A stretch of DNA of 64,000 bases from Erwinia sp039023475 (GTDB lineage: Bacteria > Pseudomonadota > Gammaproteobacteria > Enterobacterales > Enterobacteriaceae): assembly GCF_039023475.1 (NCBI RefSeq), contig NZ_JBCHVB010000003.1, positions 310,001 through 374,000 on the forward strand, read 5' to 3'. How positions within the stretch are numbered: position 1 is the stretch's first letter; the number at the start of each line of letters is the position of its first letter. Positions 44,783-52,983 of this stretch are shown in pieces. Both the position numbers and the translations under genes were made by a program. The notes beneath the pieces were generated by a model, which saw only the letters and a list, made by a program, of their open reading frames with translations, searched no databases and was not told where the DNA came from.

Positions 44783-45161
44783 TGACGGCGCAGGCTTTAC
44801 GCGCCGGCTAAATGGCCGCCGTTGCGCCTTTTCAGCTCTTCCTGCATGCATTTTACCGTCTGGTACCGGTAACATATTGCGTCAATGTAAGGCGCAGTTA
44901 TGCAGAAAGCGTTCTGCGACAAGGCCCGTGTTACTGGCGTGACGCTACGCTGAAGGGTAACCGCTGTCGTTTACGTACCGCTTACCGGGTATCCCACGCT
45001 GCTTTCTAAAATAGCCTGTCAGCTAAATCGCCTGCATATCCTCCTTCTGAACATTCAATCGCTGCGGCATATACATCCATTTCAGTACTGGTATAAGCTG
45101 GAAACCGATAGCGGCAAAAGACGCCAGCTTCAAAATCAGTGATTTGAACAGGAGCATGATA
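44783..45161. other. Intergenic region of about 380 bp, no feature seen
   Basis: No RNA gene, terminator or repeat is convincing here. The last part should contain the promoter of the arginase-family gene. Confidence 0.4.
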
Positions 45162-45977
45162 ATGCGCAGGAAAAAAGTCGCTTATACCGTGTATCAGGGC
45201 CGGGCGGGCGATCATAATAATCTTGCTATGCCGGGTGCAAAATCCCTCGGTGAGGCCTTTACGCTGCGTGGCGGTGAAATCCCGGTCAGCATTGGCACGC
45301 CTGAACCCGCACTTAACCTCGGCTGGCGGGAAGAGCTGGATGCAGCCTTGCCCGATCTGAAGGCGGTACAGGCCCGTTTTGAAGAGGTGTTCAGCACCGG
45401 CGCGGTTTCCGTCTCCGCCATCAGCCGCTGCGCTGTGTCGCTGGCCACGCTGCCGGTAATGGCAAAACATCATCCGGACGTATGTGTGGTGTGGTTTGAT
45501 GCGCACGCCGATCTCAATACGCCGGAGAGTTCCACGTCGGGTTTTCTGGGCGGGCTTGCGCTTACTGCGCCGGCAGGCTTATGGAACTCCGGCCTTGGCA
45601 GCGGCCTCAGCCTCGATCAGCTGGTGCTGGTGGGCCAGCGCGACCTCGACCCTTTTGAATCTGCGCTGATCGAACAGTACAGTATCCCTTGTATTCCTCC
45701 CGGACACAACCTTACAGAACGGTTACGTGAGGCTATTGCGGGTCGTGCGGTTTACGTTCATCTGGACTGTGACGTGCTTGAGCCGGGCATTGTGCCTACG
45801 GATTATGCCCATGAAGGCGGCCTCACCCTGGCCGAGTTGACCCTGTGTTGTGAAGTCATTGCGGCGCATAGGTTTGTGGGGATTGAGATAGCGGAGTTTC
45901 AGAACGCCTGGACGCCGGACGGCGCGCCGGTTTCCCCCGCACCGCTTATTGATGCGCTGATGCCGCTGCTGAAGTAG
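45162..45977 (+). CDS. Arginase/agmatinase-family protein, variant metal site
   Basis: A 271-residue ureohydrolase-fold protein. The metal motifs WFDAHADLN (Asp113, His115, Asp117) and HLDCDVLEPG (Asp202, Asp204) are present. The first metal motif, GGDHS in true arginases, is replaced by ISRCAVS, with Cys at the place of the His; a Cys there is seen in a sub-group of uncharacterised arginase-family proteins. Hydrolysis of a guanidino or amidino group is possible but not certain. The third ATG was chosen because GGAG lies seven bases upstream. It converges on the GNAT gene with a 13-base gap and no clear terminator. Confidence 0.8.
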   Translation: MRRKKVAYTVYQGRAGDHNNLAMPGAKSLGEAFTLRGGEIPVSIGTPEPALNLGWREELDAALPDLKAVQARFEEVFSTGAVSVSAISRCAVSLATLPVMAKHHPDVCVVWFDAHADLNTPESSTSGFLGGLALTAPAGLWNSGLGSGLSLDQLVLVGQRDLDPFESALIEQYSIPCIPPGHNLTERLREAIAGRAVYVHLDCDVLEPGIVPTDYAHEGGLTLAELTLCCEVIAAHRFVGIEIAEFQNAWTPDGAPVSPAPLIDALMPLLK

Positions 45978-45990
45978 CCTTGTTCAGAAT

Positions 45991-46530
45991 TTAACAAAGG
46001 CGGTTCCATTCATCCCGGGTGATCTCCCACAGCTCTGAATCCAGCTCACCGGCGATATAGTGCGCTTTGCTGGTATGGACGAGACGCATCCCCGCACTGG
46101 CCGATATTTTCTTCGAAGCATAATTTACGTTTGCTTTAGGAGCGCGTAATACTTCCCGGCCAAGCGTGTTAAACCAGAAGTCAGTGACGACTCTGGTAGC
46201 CTCGGTCATATAGCCCTTTCGCTGCCATTCAGGGACCAGCCAGAATCCCCTGTTATTGTCAGGTTCATCAGATAAGCAAATCAGTCCCGTCAGGACGTCA
46301 GGCGCTTCTTTCCTTCTTAAGGTCCAGTACCAGGCCGTGCCGTTTTCTGAGGCGGGCAGGGCAACCTTGTTAACGAAATGGAAAGCGCCATCGTCCGGAA
46401 AGGGCCAGGGAACTCTGGCGGCAAGATAACGGACAATTTCCCAGCGTGGATATACCTGCTGGATCTGTACGGCATCTTCAGTACAAAGCGGTTTCAGATA
46501 AAGGCGGGCGGTTTCAAGGGCAGGTGTCAT
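45991..46530 (-). CDS. GNAT-family N-acetyltransferase, RimJ/RimL type
   Basis: A 179-residue acetyltransferase. It opens LETARLYLKPLCTEDA in the RimJ/RimL manner and has the acetyl-CoA-binding region NRGFWLVPEWQRKGYMTEATRVV at about residues 105-127. NVNYASKKISASAGMRLV follows, where the conserved Asn is expected. The acceptor is unknown. The ATG has AAGGAG six bases upstream, so a longer in-frame extension is rejected. Monocistronic. Confidence 0.85.
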   Translation of the reverse strand: MTPALETARLYLKPLCTEDAVQIQQVYPRWEIVRYLAARVPWPFPDDGAFHFVNKVALPASENGTAWYWTLRRKEAPDVLTGLICLSDEPDNNRGFWLVPEWQRKGYMTEATRVVTDFWFNTLGREVLRAPKANVNYASKKISASAGMRLVHTSKAHYIAGELDSELWEITRDEWNRLC

Positions 46531-46618
46531 TGATACTCCTTGTAGAGAGCGGAGAATAATTAAAATGCTTTTATCTCCGCAACTGGATGACCAGTAAGAT
46601 TTCACCGGCAGTGACGGG

Positions 46619-46846
46619 CTATTGCAGAATAAAAACCGCCACTATAAGCAATCCCGTAGTCAGCGCTATAAATGCAGCTCCCGTTGCGAAAGCATGTACT
46701 GTTGTCTTTTCTTCTTTACGAATATCCGCAAAGCGGGCAAGCGCGCGCTGTGTATCCGGTGCGCTTATCTCTTCAAATTGTTTTTTAAAGCCCTGTCCAG
46801 CCAGCCGGGAGGCACCCTCTGCGTCCGATCTTTCCAGTATGGCCAT
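46619..46846 (-). CDS. Small protein with a C-terminal membrane helix, function unknown
   Basis: A 75-residue frame with a charged N-terminal half, which may form helices, and one hydrophobic helix over the last 25 residues (FIALTTGLLIVAVFIL), ending at the membrane. I do not recognise a family. The start at MAILERSD follows AGGGTAAG; an upstream ATG 22 codons earlier lacks a ribosome-binding site. The codon pattern is plausible for a real gene. Tail-anchored inner-membrane topology is inferred. Confidence 0.5.
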   Translation of the reverse strand: MAILERSDAEGASRLAGQGFKKQFEEISAPDTQRALARFADIRKEEKTTVHAFATGAAFIALTTGLLIVAVFILQ

Positions 46847-47026
46847 ATGCTTACCCTTTTTAAAAAAACAGTAATCTGGCATCAGCGGCGCCTTAATGAC
46901 ATTAACAGTCATGCATTAACATATACGATCGGATTTCATTCTGTACATCTGTAACTACGAGCCTGTTTAAAAGAGACTTAGCGGTGCAGGTGGTGGAATT
47001 TAGTCCGGCTGTCAGTCTGAATCACG

Positions 47027-47488
47027 TTATGCGTCCCGATCTAACTTTTTGCAAAAACAGATCGCTTCCTCCCACCCTACGTAGGGGCCATAGTTCGCTA
47101 TTTCTCTGTAACCCTGTTTCTGATAGAAAGCCACTGCGCCAATATTGATCCGACGGGTTTCCAGCCAGATTTCTGAATAGCCCAAAGCCCTGGCCGAGTT
47201 TTCAAGAAAATTGACTAAAGCCGTACCGATACCCGGTAAGGAACGTACTGAAAACATTCTTTTAAGTTCGGCTATCTCCTGCGAGAGCGGTCTGAGACCG
47301 CCACACCCAATGGCTGCGCCGTTTTTATCCCGGGCCACTACCCACAGCGCTCTGCCAGACCTCATCTCAGCGCTATCAAAATGGCGCTTTCCGTTATCCC
47401 CGGTAATGCCGGCCAGCTCAGCGGAAAGTTGTTCTATCAGTGCTTGAGATTCTGGCAGCAGTGGATTGCTCTTTTCGATGCTAATCAT
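47027..47488 (-). CDS. GNAT-family N-acetyltransferase
   Basis: A 153-residue single-domain acetyltransferase. Motif A is seen in AELKRMFSVRSLPGIGTALVNFLENSARALGY (about residues 73-104), followed by ETRRINIGAVAFYQKQGYREI, the usual C-terminal strand and helix. The acceptor is unknown; similar proteins are called putative acetyltransferases of the PaiA/YncA kind. GAGGG precedes the ATG by about ten bases. Unrelated in sequence to the GNAT protein 500 bases away. Confidence 0.85.
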   Translation of the reverse strand: MISIEKSNPLLPESQALIEQLSAELAGITGDNGKRHFDSAEMRSGRALWVVARDKNGAAIGCGGLRPLSQEIAELKRMFSVRSLPGIGTALVNFLENSARALGYSEIWLETRRINIGAVAFYQKQGYREIANYGPYVGWEEAICFCKKLDRDA

Positions 47489-47643
47489 AGTGATAATCCC
47501 TCAGGCTAGGCGTTACCCGTAAAAAGAATGCGCCTGCGGAAGCGATCCCCTTGCTGAACAAAGGCATAATTTTTCGTTTCCGACAGATTTAACCCCGGCA
47601 GGGCAGTCCCGGCAGCAACATCCTTTTACATCAATAACTAAAA

Positions 47644-47658
47644 TGATTATACTTCTCA
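47644..47658 (+). promoter_or_regulatory. Candidate Fur box upstream of fhuE
   Basis: TGATTATACTTCTCA matches the 7-1-7 Fur core TGATAATnATTATCA at 12 of 14 defined positions. It lies about 150 bases before the fhuE start, in the 317-bp gap between the GNAT gene and fhuE that otherwise holds no gene I can support. Iron repression of the receptor is the expected effect. Confidence 0.6.
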
Positions 47659-47805
47659 TTCGCTTTACTGATTTCTTCACAAAAAGCCTGTAAATCAATC
47701 AGTTTAAGACGAAAACTCAGGTGAGCTTTTTTGTATGAAAGCCCCTGAATGATGCGAATCCGATCGTCCGGACTTGTGAAAATTATAAATTTTTGAGGGT
47801 TAATA

Positions 47806-50004
47806 ATGCCTTTTTCTTTGCCTCATCTCAGGGAAACCCGTACGGCCCAGGGTGCGTCGCTTTACCGTCAGGTACCCTCGGTTTCTCTGCTCGCCGTGGT
47901 GATTGCTGCTGCTTTACAGGTACCTTATACCACTGCCGCTGAATCCACGCTGGTCGTTAGCGCCACGCCTGACAGCCCCGCCGATACGCAGAATACCGAC
48001 TACAACGTGCCGGTGACCCGCGCCGGGACCAAAATGGCGCTGACCGCACGGGATACGCCACAGTCAGTGAGCGTGATTAGCAAGCAGCGAATGGAAGATC
48101 AGCAGCTGCAGTCCCTGGATGAAGTACTGAAAAATACCACCGGCGTTTCAGAATCTAACTCCGGAACCAGCCGAAGTAACTATTACTCGCGCGGGTTTAT
48201 GATTGACAACTATATGGTGGACGGCATTTCCACCTCTTTTGAACCGCAGTGGAACATGGGCGATTCCCTTGCCGATACCGCGGTTTACGAGCGTATTGAA
48301 GTGGTGCGCGGCGCTACGGGGCTAATGACCGGCGCCGGTAGCCCGGCAGCCTCGATCAATATGGTGCGCAAACATGCGGACAGTCGGGAGTTTGTTGGTG
48401 ATGTCACCGCCACCTATGGCAGCTGGGATAAACAGCGCTATGTCGCCGATCTCTCCGCGCCGCTGAGCGAATCTGGTGATGTGCGTGGGCGGATTATTGC
48501 GGGCTATCAGGATCAGGATAGCTGGCTGGATCGCAACAGCACCACCAAAAAGTTCCTTTACGGCGTGCTGGACGCGGATCTGACCGATGCCACTACGGTC
48601 TCGGTCGGCTATAACTATCAGGAAACGAATACGGATGGCGCGACCTGGAGCGGCCTGCCGGTTTTCTATAGTGACGGCAGCAAAACCAACTATGACCGCA
48701 GCACCAGCACCGCGCCGGACTGGGCGTATAATGACAAAACCTCAAAACAGGTCTTTGCCAGCATCCAGCACAACTTCGACAGCGGCTGGAATTTTACCGC
48801 TAACGGCACGCACACCGAGCAAGATTTCGATGGCAAGATGCTCTATATCGACGGTTTCTTCGATAAGAATACCGGCATTGGCGTCAGTCCTTATGCGGGC
48901 TCGCCGAACGTAGGTGGAACCGGCTGGAACCGCGGCACCCGCAAGCTGGATTCCGTCGATGCCTTTGCCAGCGGTCCTTTTGAGCTACTGGGTCGTCAGC
49001 ATGAGCTGATGGCGGGCGTCAGCTATAGCCGCCAGCATAACCAGTACTTCAGCACCTGGAAAAACATCTCCTCGCAGGAAGTGGGCAATTTCAATGAGTG
49101 GGACGGCAGCTTCCCGGAGAGTAACTGGGATGCCTTCAGCGAAGCGCAAAATGATACCGTACATCAGAAATCGGTCTACGCCGCTACCCGCATTTCGCTC
49201 GCCGACCCGCTGCACCTGATTATCGGTGCCCGCTACACTAACTGGAGCACCAGTACCCTGACCCAGAATATGGAGAAAAATAATACCTCTCCTTATGCCG
49301 GGCTGATTTATGACATCAATGACACCTACTCAGCCTACGCCAGCTACACCACGATCTTTAAACCTCAGGCTTACCGTGACGCGAGCGGCGCCTATCTGAC
49401 ACCGATTACCGGCAAAAACTACGAGACCGGCTTAAAAGGCGACTGGATGAACAGCCGCCTTACCGCCTCGGTAGCAGTATTCAGGATTGAACAGGATCAC
49501 GTTGGTCAGACCGATTACACTATTATCCCGGGCACTAATGAATACGCCTACACGGAAACCAACGGCACCGTCTCGAAGGGCATTGAGTTTGAGATTAACG
49601 GCGCCGTCACGGATAACCTGCAGATGACCTTTGGTGCGACGCGCTACGTTGCGCAGGATGGCGAGGGGGAAGCGTTTAACCCGAACCTGCCGCGCACCAC
49701 CGTCAAACTGTTTACCAGCTACCGGCTGCCGATGCTTCAGGAACTTACCCTTGGCGGCGGCGTGAACTGGCAGACCCATACCTGGGATCATGTTGCCGGT
49801 CCGAACGGCAGCGGCAGCCTGTACGCTGAGCAGGGCAGCTATGCGCTGGTCGATCTCTTTGGTCGTTATCACGTCACCAAACAGCTGTCGCTACAGGCAA
49901 ACGTAAATAACCTGTTCGACAAGTCTTACAATGTCGACGCGGGCAAAAGCCTGGTGTACGGCGCGCCACGTAACTTCTCCATCTCGGCGAACTATCGCTT
50001 CTGA
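47806..50004 (+). CDS. fhuE: TonB-dependent siderophore receptor, FhuE type
   Basis: Outer-membrane 22-strand barrel with an N-terminal plug that imports ferric hydroxamates such as coprogen or rhodotorulate in E. coli. The 732-residue protein has a long signal peptide (about 45 residues, ending AAE), a TonB box near STLVVSAT, and a plug with RDTPQSVSVISKQRMEDQQ and YERIEVVRGATGLMTGAGSP. Its barrel ends with NLFDKSYNVDAGKSLVYGAPRNFSISANYRF and the C-terminal Phe. Many stretches match E. coli FhuE almost word for word. A Fur box lies upstream and a hairpin terminator downstream. Confidence 0.92.
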   Translation: MPFSLPHLRETRTAQGASLYRQVPSVSLLAVVIAAALQVPYTTAAESTLVVSATPDSPADTQNTDYNVPVTRAGTKMALTARDTPQSVSVISKQRMEDQQLQSLDEVLKNTTGVSESNSGTSRSNYYSRGFMIDNYMVDGISTSFEPQWNMGDSLADTAVYERIEVVRGATGLMTGAGSPAASINMVRKHADSREFVGDVTATYGSWDKQRYVADLSAPLSESGDVRGRIIAGYQDQDSWLDRNSTTKKFLYGVLDADLTDATTVSVGYNYQETNTDGATWSGLPVFYSDGSKTNYDRSTSTAPDWAYNDKTSKQVFASIQHNFDSGWNFTANGTHTEQDFDGKMLYIDGFFDKNTGIGVSPYAGSPNVGGTGWNRGTRKLDSVDAFASGPFELLGRQHELMAGVSYSRQHNQYFSTWKNISSQEVGNFNEWDGSFPESNWDAFSEAQNDTVHQKSVYAATRISLADPLHLIIGARYTNWSTSTLTQNMEKNNTSPYAGLIYDINDTYSAYASYTTIFKPQAYRDASGAYLTPITGKNYETGLKGDWMNSRLTASVAVFRIEQDHVGQTDYTIIPGTNEYAYTETNGTVSKGIEFEINGAVTDNLQMTFGATRYVAQDGEGEAFNPNLPRTTVKLFTSYRLPMLQELTLGGGVNWQTHTWDHVAGPNGSGSLYAEQGSYALVDLFGRYHVTKQLSLQANVNNLFDKSYNVDAGKSLVYGAPRNFSISANYRF

Positions 50005-50013
50005 TGGGAATAA

Positions 50014-50045
50014 CAGCATGCCTCCAGGCGGGGCATGCTGCTTTT
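50014..50045 (+). terminator. Terminator of fhuE
   Basis: CAGCATGCC and GGCATGCTG pair across a nine-base loop and are followed by CTTTT, ten bases after the stop codon. Confidence 0.8.
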
Positions 50046-50175
50046 GCCAGCAAATCCTGCCTCACCTCTGAATCCACAATTTCATCGTCAGAATTATTCT
50101 TGCTGCCAGGATTTCCAGTTTGATCTCATTTTTATGGGGTCTCGAAACTGCTTGTATAAGCTGAAGTATAAAACC

Positions 50176-50802
50176 CTAAAGTGTCTTTATCACCATTCCA
50201 AGCGCAGCCAGTATCATAATTAAACCGGCTGTTCGGAAAAGGAGTCGTTGTGCTTTTGCACTGGTGAGAAGGTGGCGTATTCTGAGCGCTGCCAGAATAA
50301 AGACCGCTCCAACACTTAGAAGGACGAATACGGTAAGCGGCACCAGCATTCCTCCCCATATCTGTAATGATACATTATCCAGCGAGATAACAAGGGGCAG
50401 TATCGCCAGGTAGAAGGCGATGGTTTTAGGGTTTCCAAGAGTTATGGTCAGCCCTGAAAACCAGGCTGATGCCAATTCTCGTTTCGTCGATTTTTGGTCA
50501 ATGTTTATTGCCTGAGGCTGGTGGCACCAAAACTGCCTTGCCAGCATGCATAAATAGAATGAAGCAGCCCAGTTAATCAGCGTGAAAACAGATGTGTAAG
50601 TATGAGCGATTACTGCCAGGCCAAATACGGCAATAGAGAGGTAAATCAAATCTCCGAGAATAAGGCCGGCCAGCATAGTAAAGCCGGTTACCGCACCACC
50701 ATTTACGCTACGAGCGACTAATGCAGTCATTCCTGGGCCTGGAATTGCGGCAGCTAAACCGAGAGCAGTAATGTAAGAGATGATTTGAGCAGTTCCTAAC
50801 AT
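50176..50802 (-). CDS. LysE/RhtB-family amino-acid exporter
   Basis: A 208-residue inner-membrane protein with six predicted helices and the LysE signature PGPGMTALVARSVNGGAVTGF in the first loop. TITLGNPKTIAFYLAILP is the conserved third-helix region. The family exports amino acids and derivatives. It is the last gene of the eight-gene minus-strand cluster, 40 bases after the cyclodeaminase homologue, so export of or resistance to the cluster's own amino-acid product is the natural reading. The gene is AT-richer than fhuE next to it. Confidence 0.88.
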   Translation of the reverse strand: MLGTAQIISYITALGLAAAIPGPGMTALVARSVNGGAVTGFTMLAGLILGDLIYLSIAVFGLAVIAHTYTSVFTLINWAASFYLCMLARQFWCHQPQAINIDQKSTKRELASAWFSGLTITLGNPKTIAFYLAILPLVISLDNVSLQIWGGMLVPLTVFVLLSVGAVFILAALRIRHLLTSAKAQRLLFRTAGLIMILAALGMVIKTL

Positions 50803-50842
50803 AATTATTCCTGTTAAAATGAAATGCGGTGATGATGGTTAT

Positions 50843-51811
50843 TTAAAAACCGTTGTTCATAGATATTTTAGTCTGAGCAACGACTGCCCGGGCAAAGACT
50901 AAGTCCTGAACGGCGAGCCCAACGGACTTAAATAGACTTCTCTGCGGATTAAGTGTTATCGGGAGAATATCTGACGTGAGCAATTCACCTATTTCAGTGC
51001 CCATATTGTCTTTGGGTAAAAATCCTTGTTGTGTTGCTTGTAGCAAACATGATGAGGAATTCCAGACGGCATCTCTGGAGTCAACGAACAGTTCCACCCC
51101 CGCATAAATATCGGCCCCGATTTCCTGAAAACCTAGGGCTGAAGCGCCAACAGCATTAATATGACAACGAGCAGGAAGGTCATTGGAATGGAGAAACGGT
51201 TCCTTTGATGCTGTTACTGTACAGATGATGTCAGCATCTGAGATAGCTTGGGCAGGCGTCATCGCGACTGTTATGGGCAGTCCCAAATGTTGCCGACACC
51301 ATTCTGCAAATGCAGTTGCGCCTGTGTCACTTCTTCCCCAGATTGAAATATGCTGGAATGGGCGAATCTCCATCATCATCTGGGCGTGTTTTTTTGCCTG
51401 AATTCCAGTACCCAGGATAGCAAGACGGCTAGCATTTTTAGGAGCCAGAATATCAGTAGCCAGTGCAGATGCCGCTGCTGTACGCAATTCAGTCACTGCG
51501 GCAGCGTCAACGAGGGCTATATCGCCCTTATCAGAAGCATCATAAAGTAAAATACAACCCTCATGAGACGTCCGCTTCTTACTGTGGCTTAAATCTACCT
51601 TGACTGTTTTTAATCCAAATCCAGCATATGGACCTGCTTCAATGTAGGCGGGCATGGTTCCCATCAGGCTACCTTGTTCGGAAGCAATAACGCTCCGCAA
51701 CGTCTGTTTAACTCTGCCCTGGCTTAACAGGGCAAAAGCGTCCCGGCTCAACTGTATACATTTTGAAAGAGATAAAGCTTCTTCCACTTGCTTACGATTA
51801 ATGAATTCCAT
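50843..51811 (-). CDS. Ornithine cyclodeaminase / mu-crystallin family protein
   Basis: A 322-residue NAD(P)-dependent protein. The Rossmann loop LGTGIQAKKHA lies at about residues 133-143, and the substrate-side Lys68 (GLKTVKV) and Arg110-Thr111 (TELRTAAASALA) are conserved as in the family. Members include ornithine and lysine cyclodeaminases, ketimine reductases, alanine dehydrogenases and SbnB, which makes a diaminopropionate precursor. Reduction or cyclisation of an imino or amino acid in the cluster's pathway is the best guess. It starts 15 bases after the preceding gene, indicating one transcript. Confidence 0.87.
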   Translation of the reverse strand: MEFINRKQVEEALSLSKCIQLSRDAFALLSQGRVKQTLRSVIASEQGSLMGTMPAYIEAGPYAGFGLKTVKVDLSHSKKRTSHEGCILLYDASDKGDIALVDAAAVTELRTAAASALATDILAPKNASRLAILGTGIQAKKHAQMMMEIRPFQHISIWGRSDTGATAFAEWCRQHLGLPITVAMTPAQAISDADIICTVTASKEPFLHSNDLPARCHINAVGASALGFQEIGADIYAGVELFVDSRDAVWNSSSCLLQATQQGFLPKDNMGTEIGELLTSDILPITLNPQRSLFKSVGLAVQDLVFARAVVAQTKISMNNGF

Positions 51812-51826
51812 GGTGATTATCCATCG

Positions 51827-52372
51827 TTATCGTGTCGGAAAGGACTGGAATTGGGGCTCAATCTGAGTATGTGCGATACTGTTGAGAAGCGTTGACATTG
51901 TTTTTTGGGACACCCCCAAAATAACGTCCAGAACATTTTGCTGGCTATATCCTGCGCTCAGTACCTCTTCTAAAGCTTGTTGAGGTATCTGGCCTTGGGC
52001 CAAAACAACTTGACGAGTAAAGCGATATAACGCTGCCAGTTTGCCAGGAAGGACTTCGGGTTCGTGGGCAAGCGTATTCAGAATTTCTACCGATACCCCT
52101 TTATGCTGCGCGATCCAGTTATGGGCCTGAACCGTGTAGGCACACTGATTTATGGTCCCCGTTGTTATCCACACAACTGCGCGTTCCTCTTCGTTCAGAG
52201 AACACTGGCAGAACGCGTCATGGGCGAACTGGTAAGATGACAGCAATGCAGGTGACTCCGCCATATAGGCGCTTTGCCAGGGAATCCAGCCAAAAACATC
52301 AATTGAACCTTGAAGTGACGAACGACTGGCAGAGGGTGCACTGTCGAGATTGTGCATTTTCAGTATTGTCAT
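51827..52372 (-). CDS. Carboxymuconolactone decarboxylase/AhpD-like protein with an altered CxxC
   Basis: A 181-residue all-helical protein of the CMD/AhpD fold. The active-site segment is NQCAYTVQAH: Cys77 and His84 of the Cys-x-x-Cys-x-x-x-His motif are kept, but the second cysteine is Thr80. Disulphide peroxidase activity as in AhpD is therefore unlikely, and a decarboxylase, hydrolase or binding role is more plausible. An acidic cluster NEEERAVV sits at about residues 60-67 as in relatives. The gene begins 12 bases downstream of the prephenate-decarboxylase homologue. Its role in the pathway is unknown. Confidence 0.8.
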   Translation of the reverse strand: MTILKMHNLDSAPSASRSSLQGSIDVFGWIPWQSAYMAESPALLSSYQFAHDAFCQCSLNEEERAVVWITTGTINQCAYTVQAHNWIAQHKGVSVEILNTLAHEPEVLPGKLAALYRFTRQVVLAQGQIPQQALEEVLSAGYSQQNVLDVILGVSQKTMSTLLNSIAHTQIEPQFQSFPTR

Positions 52373-52384
52373 TTTCTGTCCTTT

Positions 52385-52963
52385 TCAAATATTAGAGGCG
52401 AACACAGACCAAAGCATATGTATAGGGCGGGTTCGCGAAATAAAGCTGAGTTTGTGTATTCTGGCCGCAACTTCAGTAGTTAAAGCTACATCCACTTTAC
52501 GGGAAACTACAGCTTGTGCTGCCGCGCTAGTGGATGGCATCTCAATGACTTGCTTAATATGTAATCCGTCAGGGAGTAACTCTTTAATTAATGGGATAGG
52601 TGCAGGATGTGACGCGATATACAATGGTCTGTCAGGTAATTCTCTATTAGCCACCAGACCATAAAGTGGAGTATCATAAAGAAATGTCGCCAGTAATTTC
52701 AAGCGAGTATCCATATAAAAATCATTAATTTTTTGATACGCGTTGGCAACAATTAATATTCCCTTTTCATTCTTAATGTTATCCCTTGCCAATTCATAGG
52801 TTTCATTAAGAAAGATCTCGTGATGGCTATTAGAATAATTATCTCTCATCCAGAGGTGAAAGAATTGAGATGCATATTCACTACTTGTTCCCGAAGGGCC
52901 TAATGTGTTAATAGGACAGTTCACGGCATGACTCAAGCCTATGTCCAAAAAATGGTAGTTCAT
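52385..52963 (-). CDS. Prephenate decarboxylase homologue (BacA-like)
   Basis: A 192-residue protein strikingly similar to Bacillus BacA, the enzyme that decarboxylates prephenate without aromatisation to dihydro-4-hydroxyphenylpyruvate in bacilysin synthesis. Shared landmarks are NTLGPSGTSSEYASQFF (residues 19-35), IVANAYQKINDFYM (71-84), LYDTPLYGL (95-103), SHPAPIPLIK (118-127), STSAAAQAV (144-152), DVALTTEVAA (158-167) and the C-terminal MLWSVF. The TRF motif of true prephenate dehydratases is absent, as in BacA, and there is no ACT domain. The ATG after AGGTGA is preferred to a TTG 14 codons upstream. It lies between the aminotransferase and the CMD-like gene, with short gaps. Confidence 0.85.
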   Translation of the reverse strand: MNYHFLDIGLSHAVNCPINTLGPSGTSSEYASQFFHLWMRDNYSNSHHEIFLNETYELARDNIKNEKGILIVANAYQKINDFYMDTRLKLLATFLYDTPLYGLVANRELPDRPLYIASHPAPIPLIKELLPDGLHIKQVIEMPSTSAAAQAVVSRKVDVALTTEVAARIHKLSFISRTRPIHMLWSVFASNI

Positions 52964-52983
52964 CGCTTCACCTGAAATTTTAT

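Noticed and set aside
47513..47698. Minus-strand open frame upstream of fhuE
   Set aside because: It overlaps the Fur box region and has no motif or ribosome-binding site.
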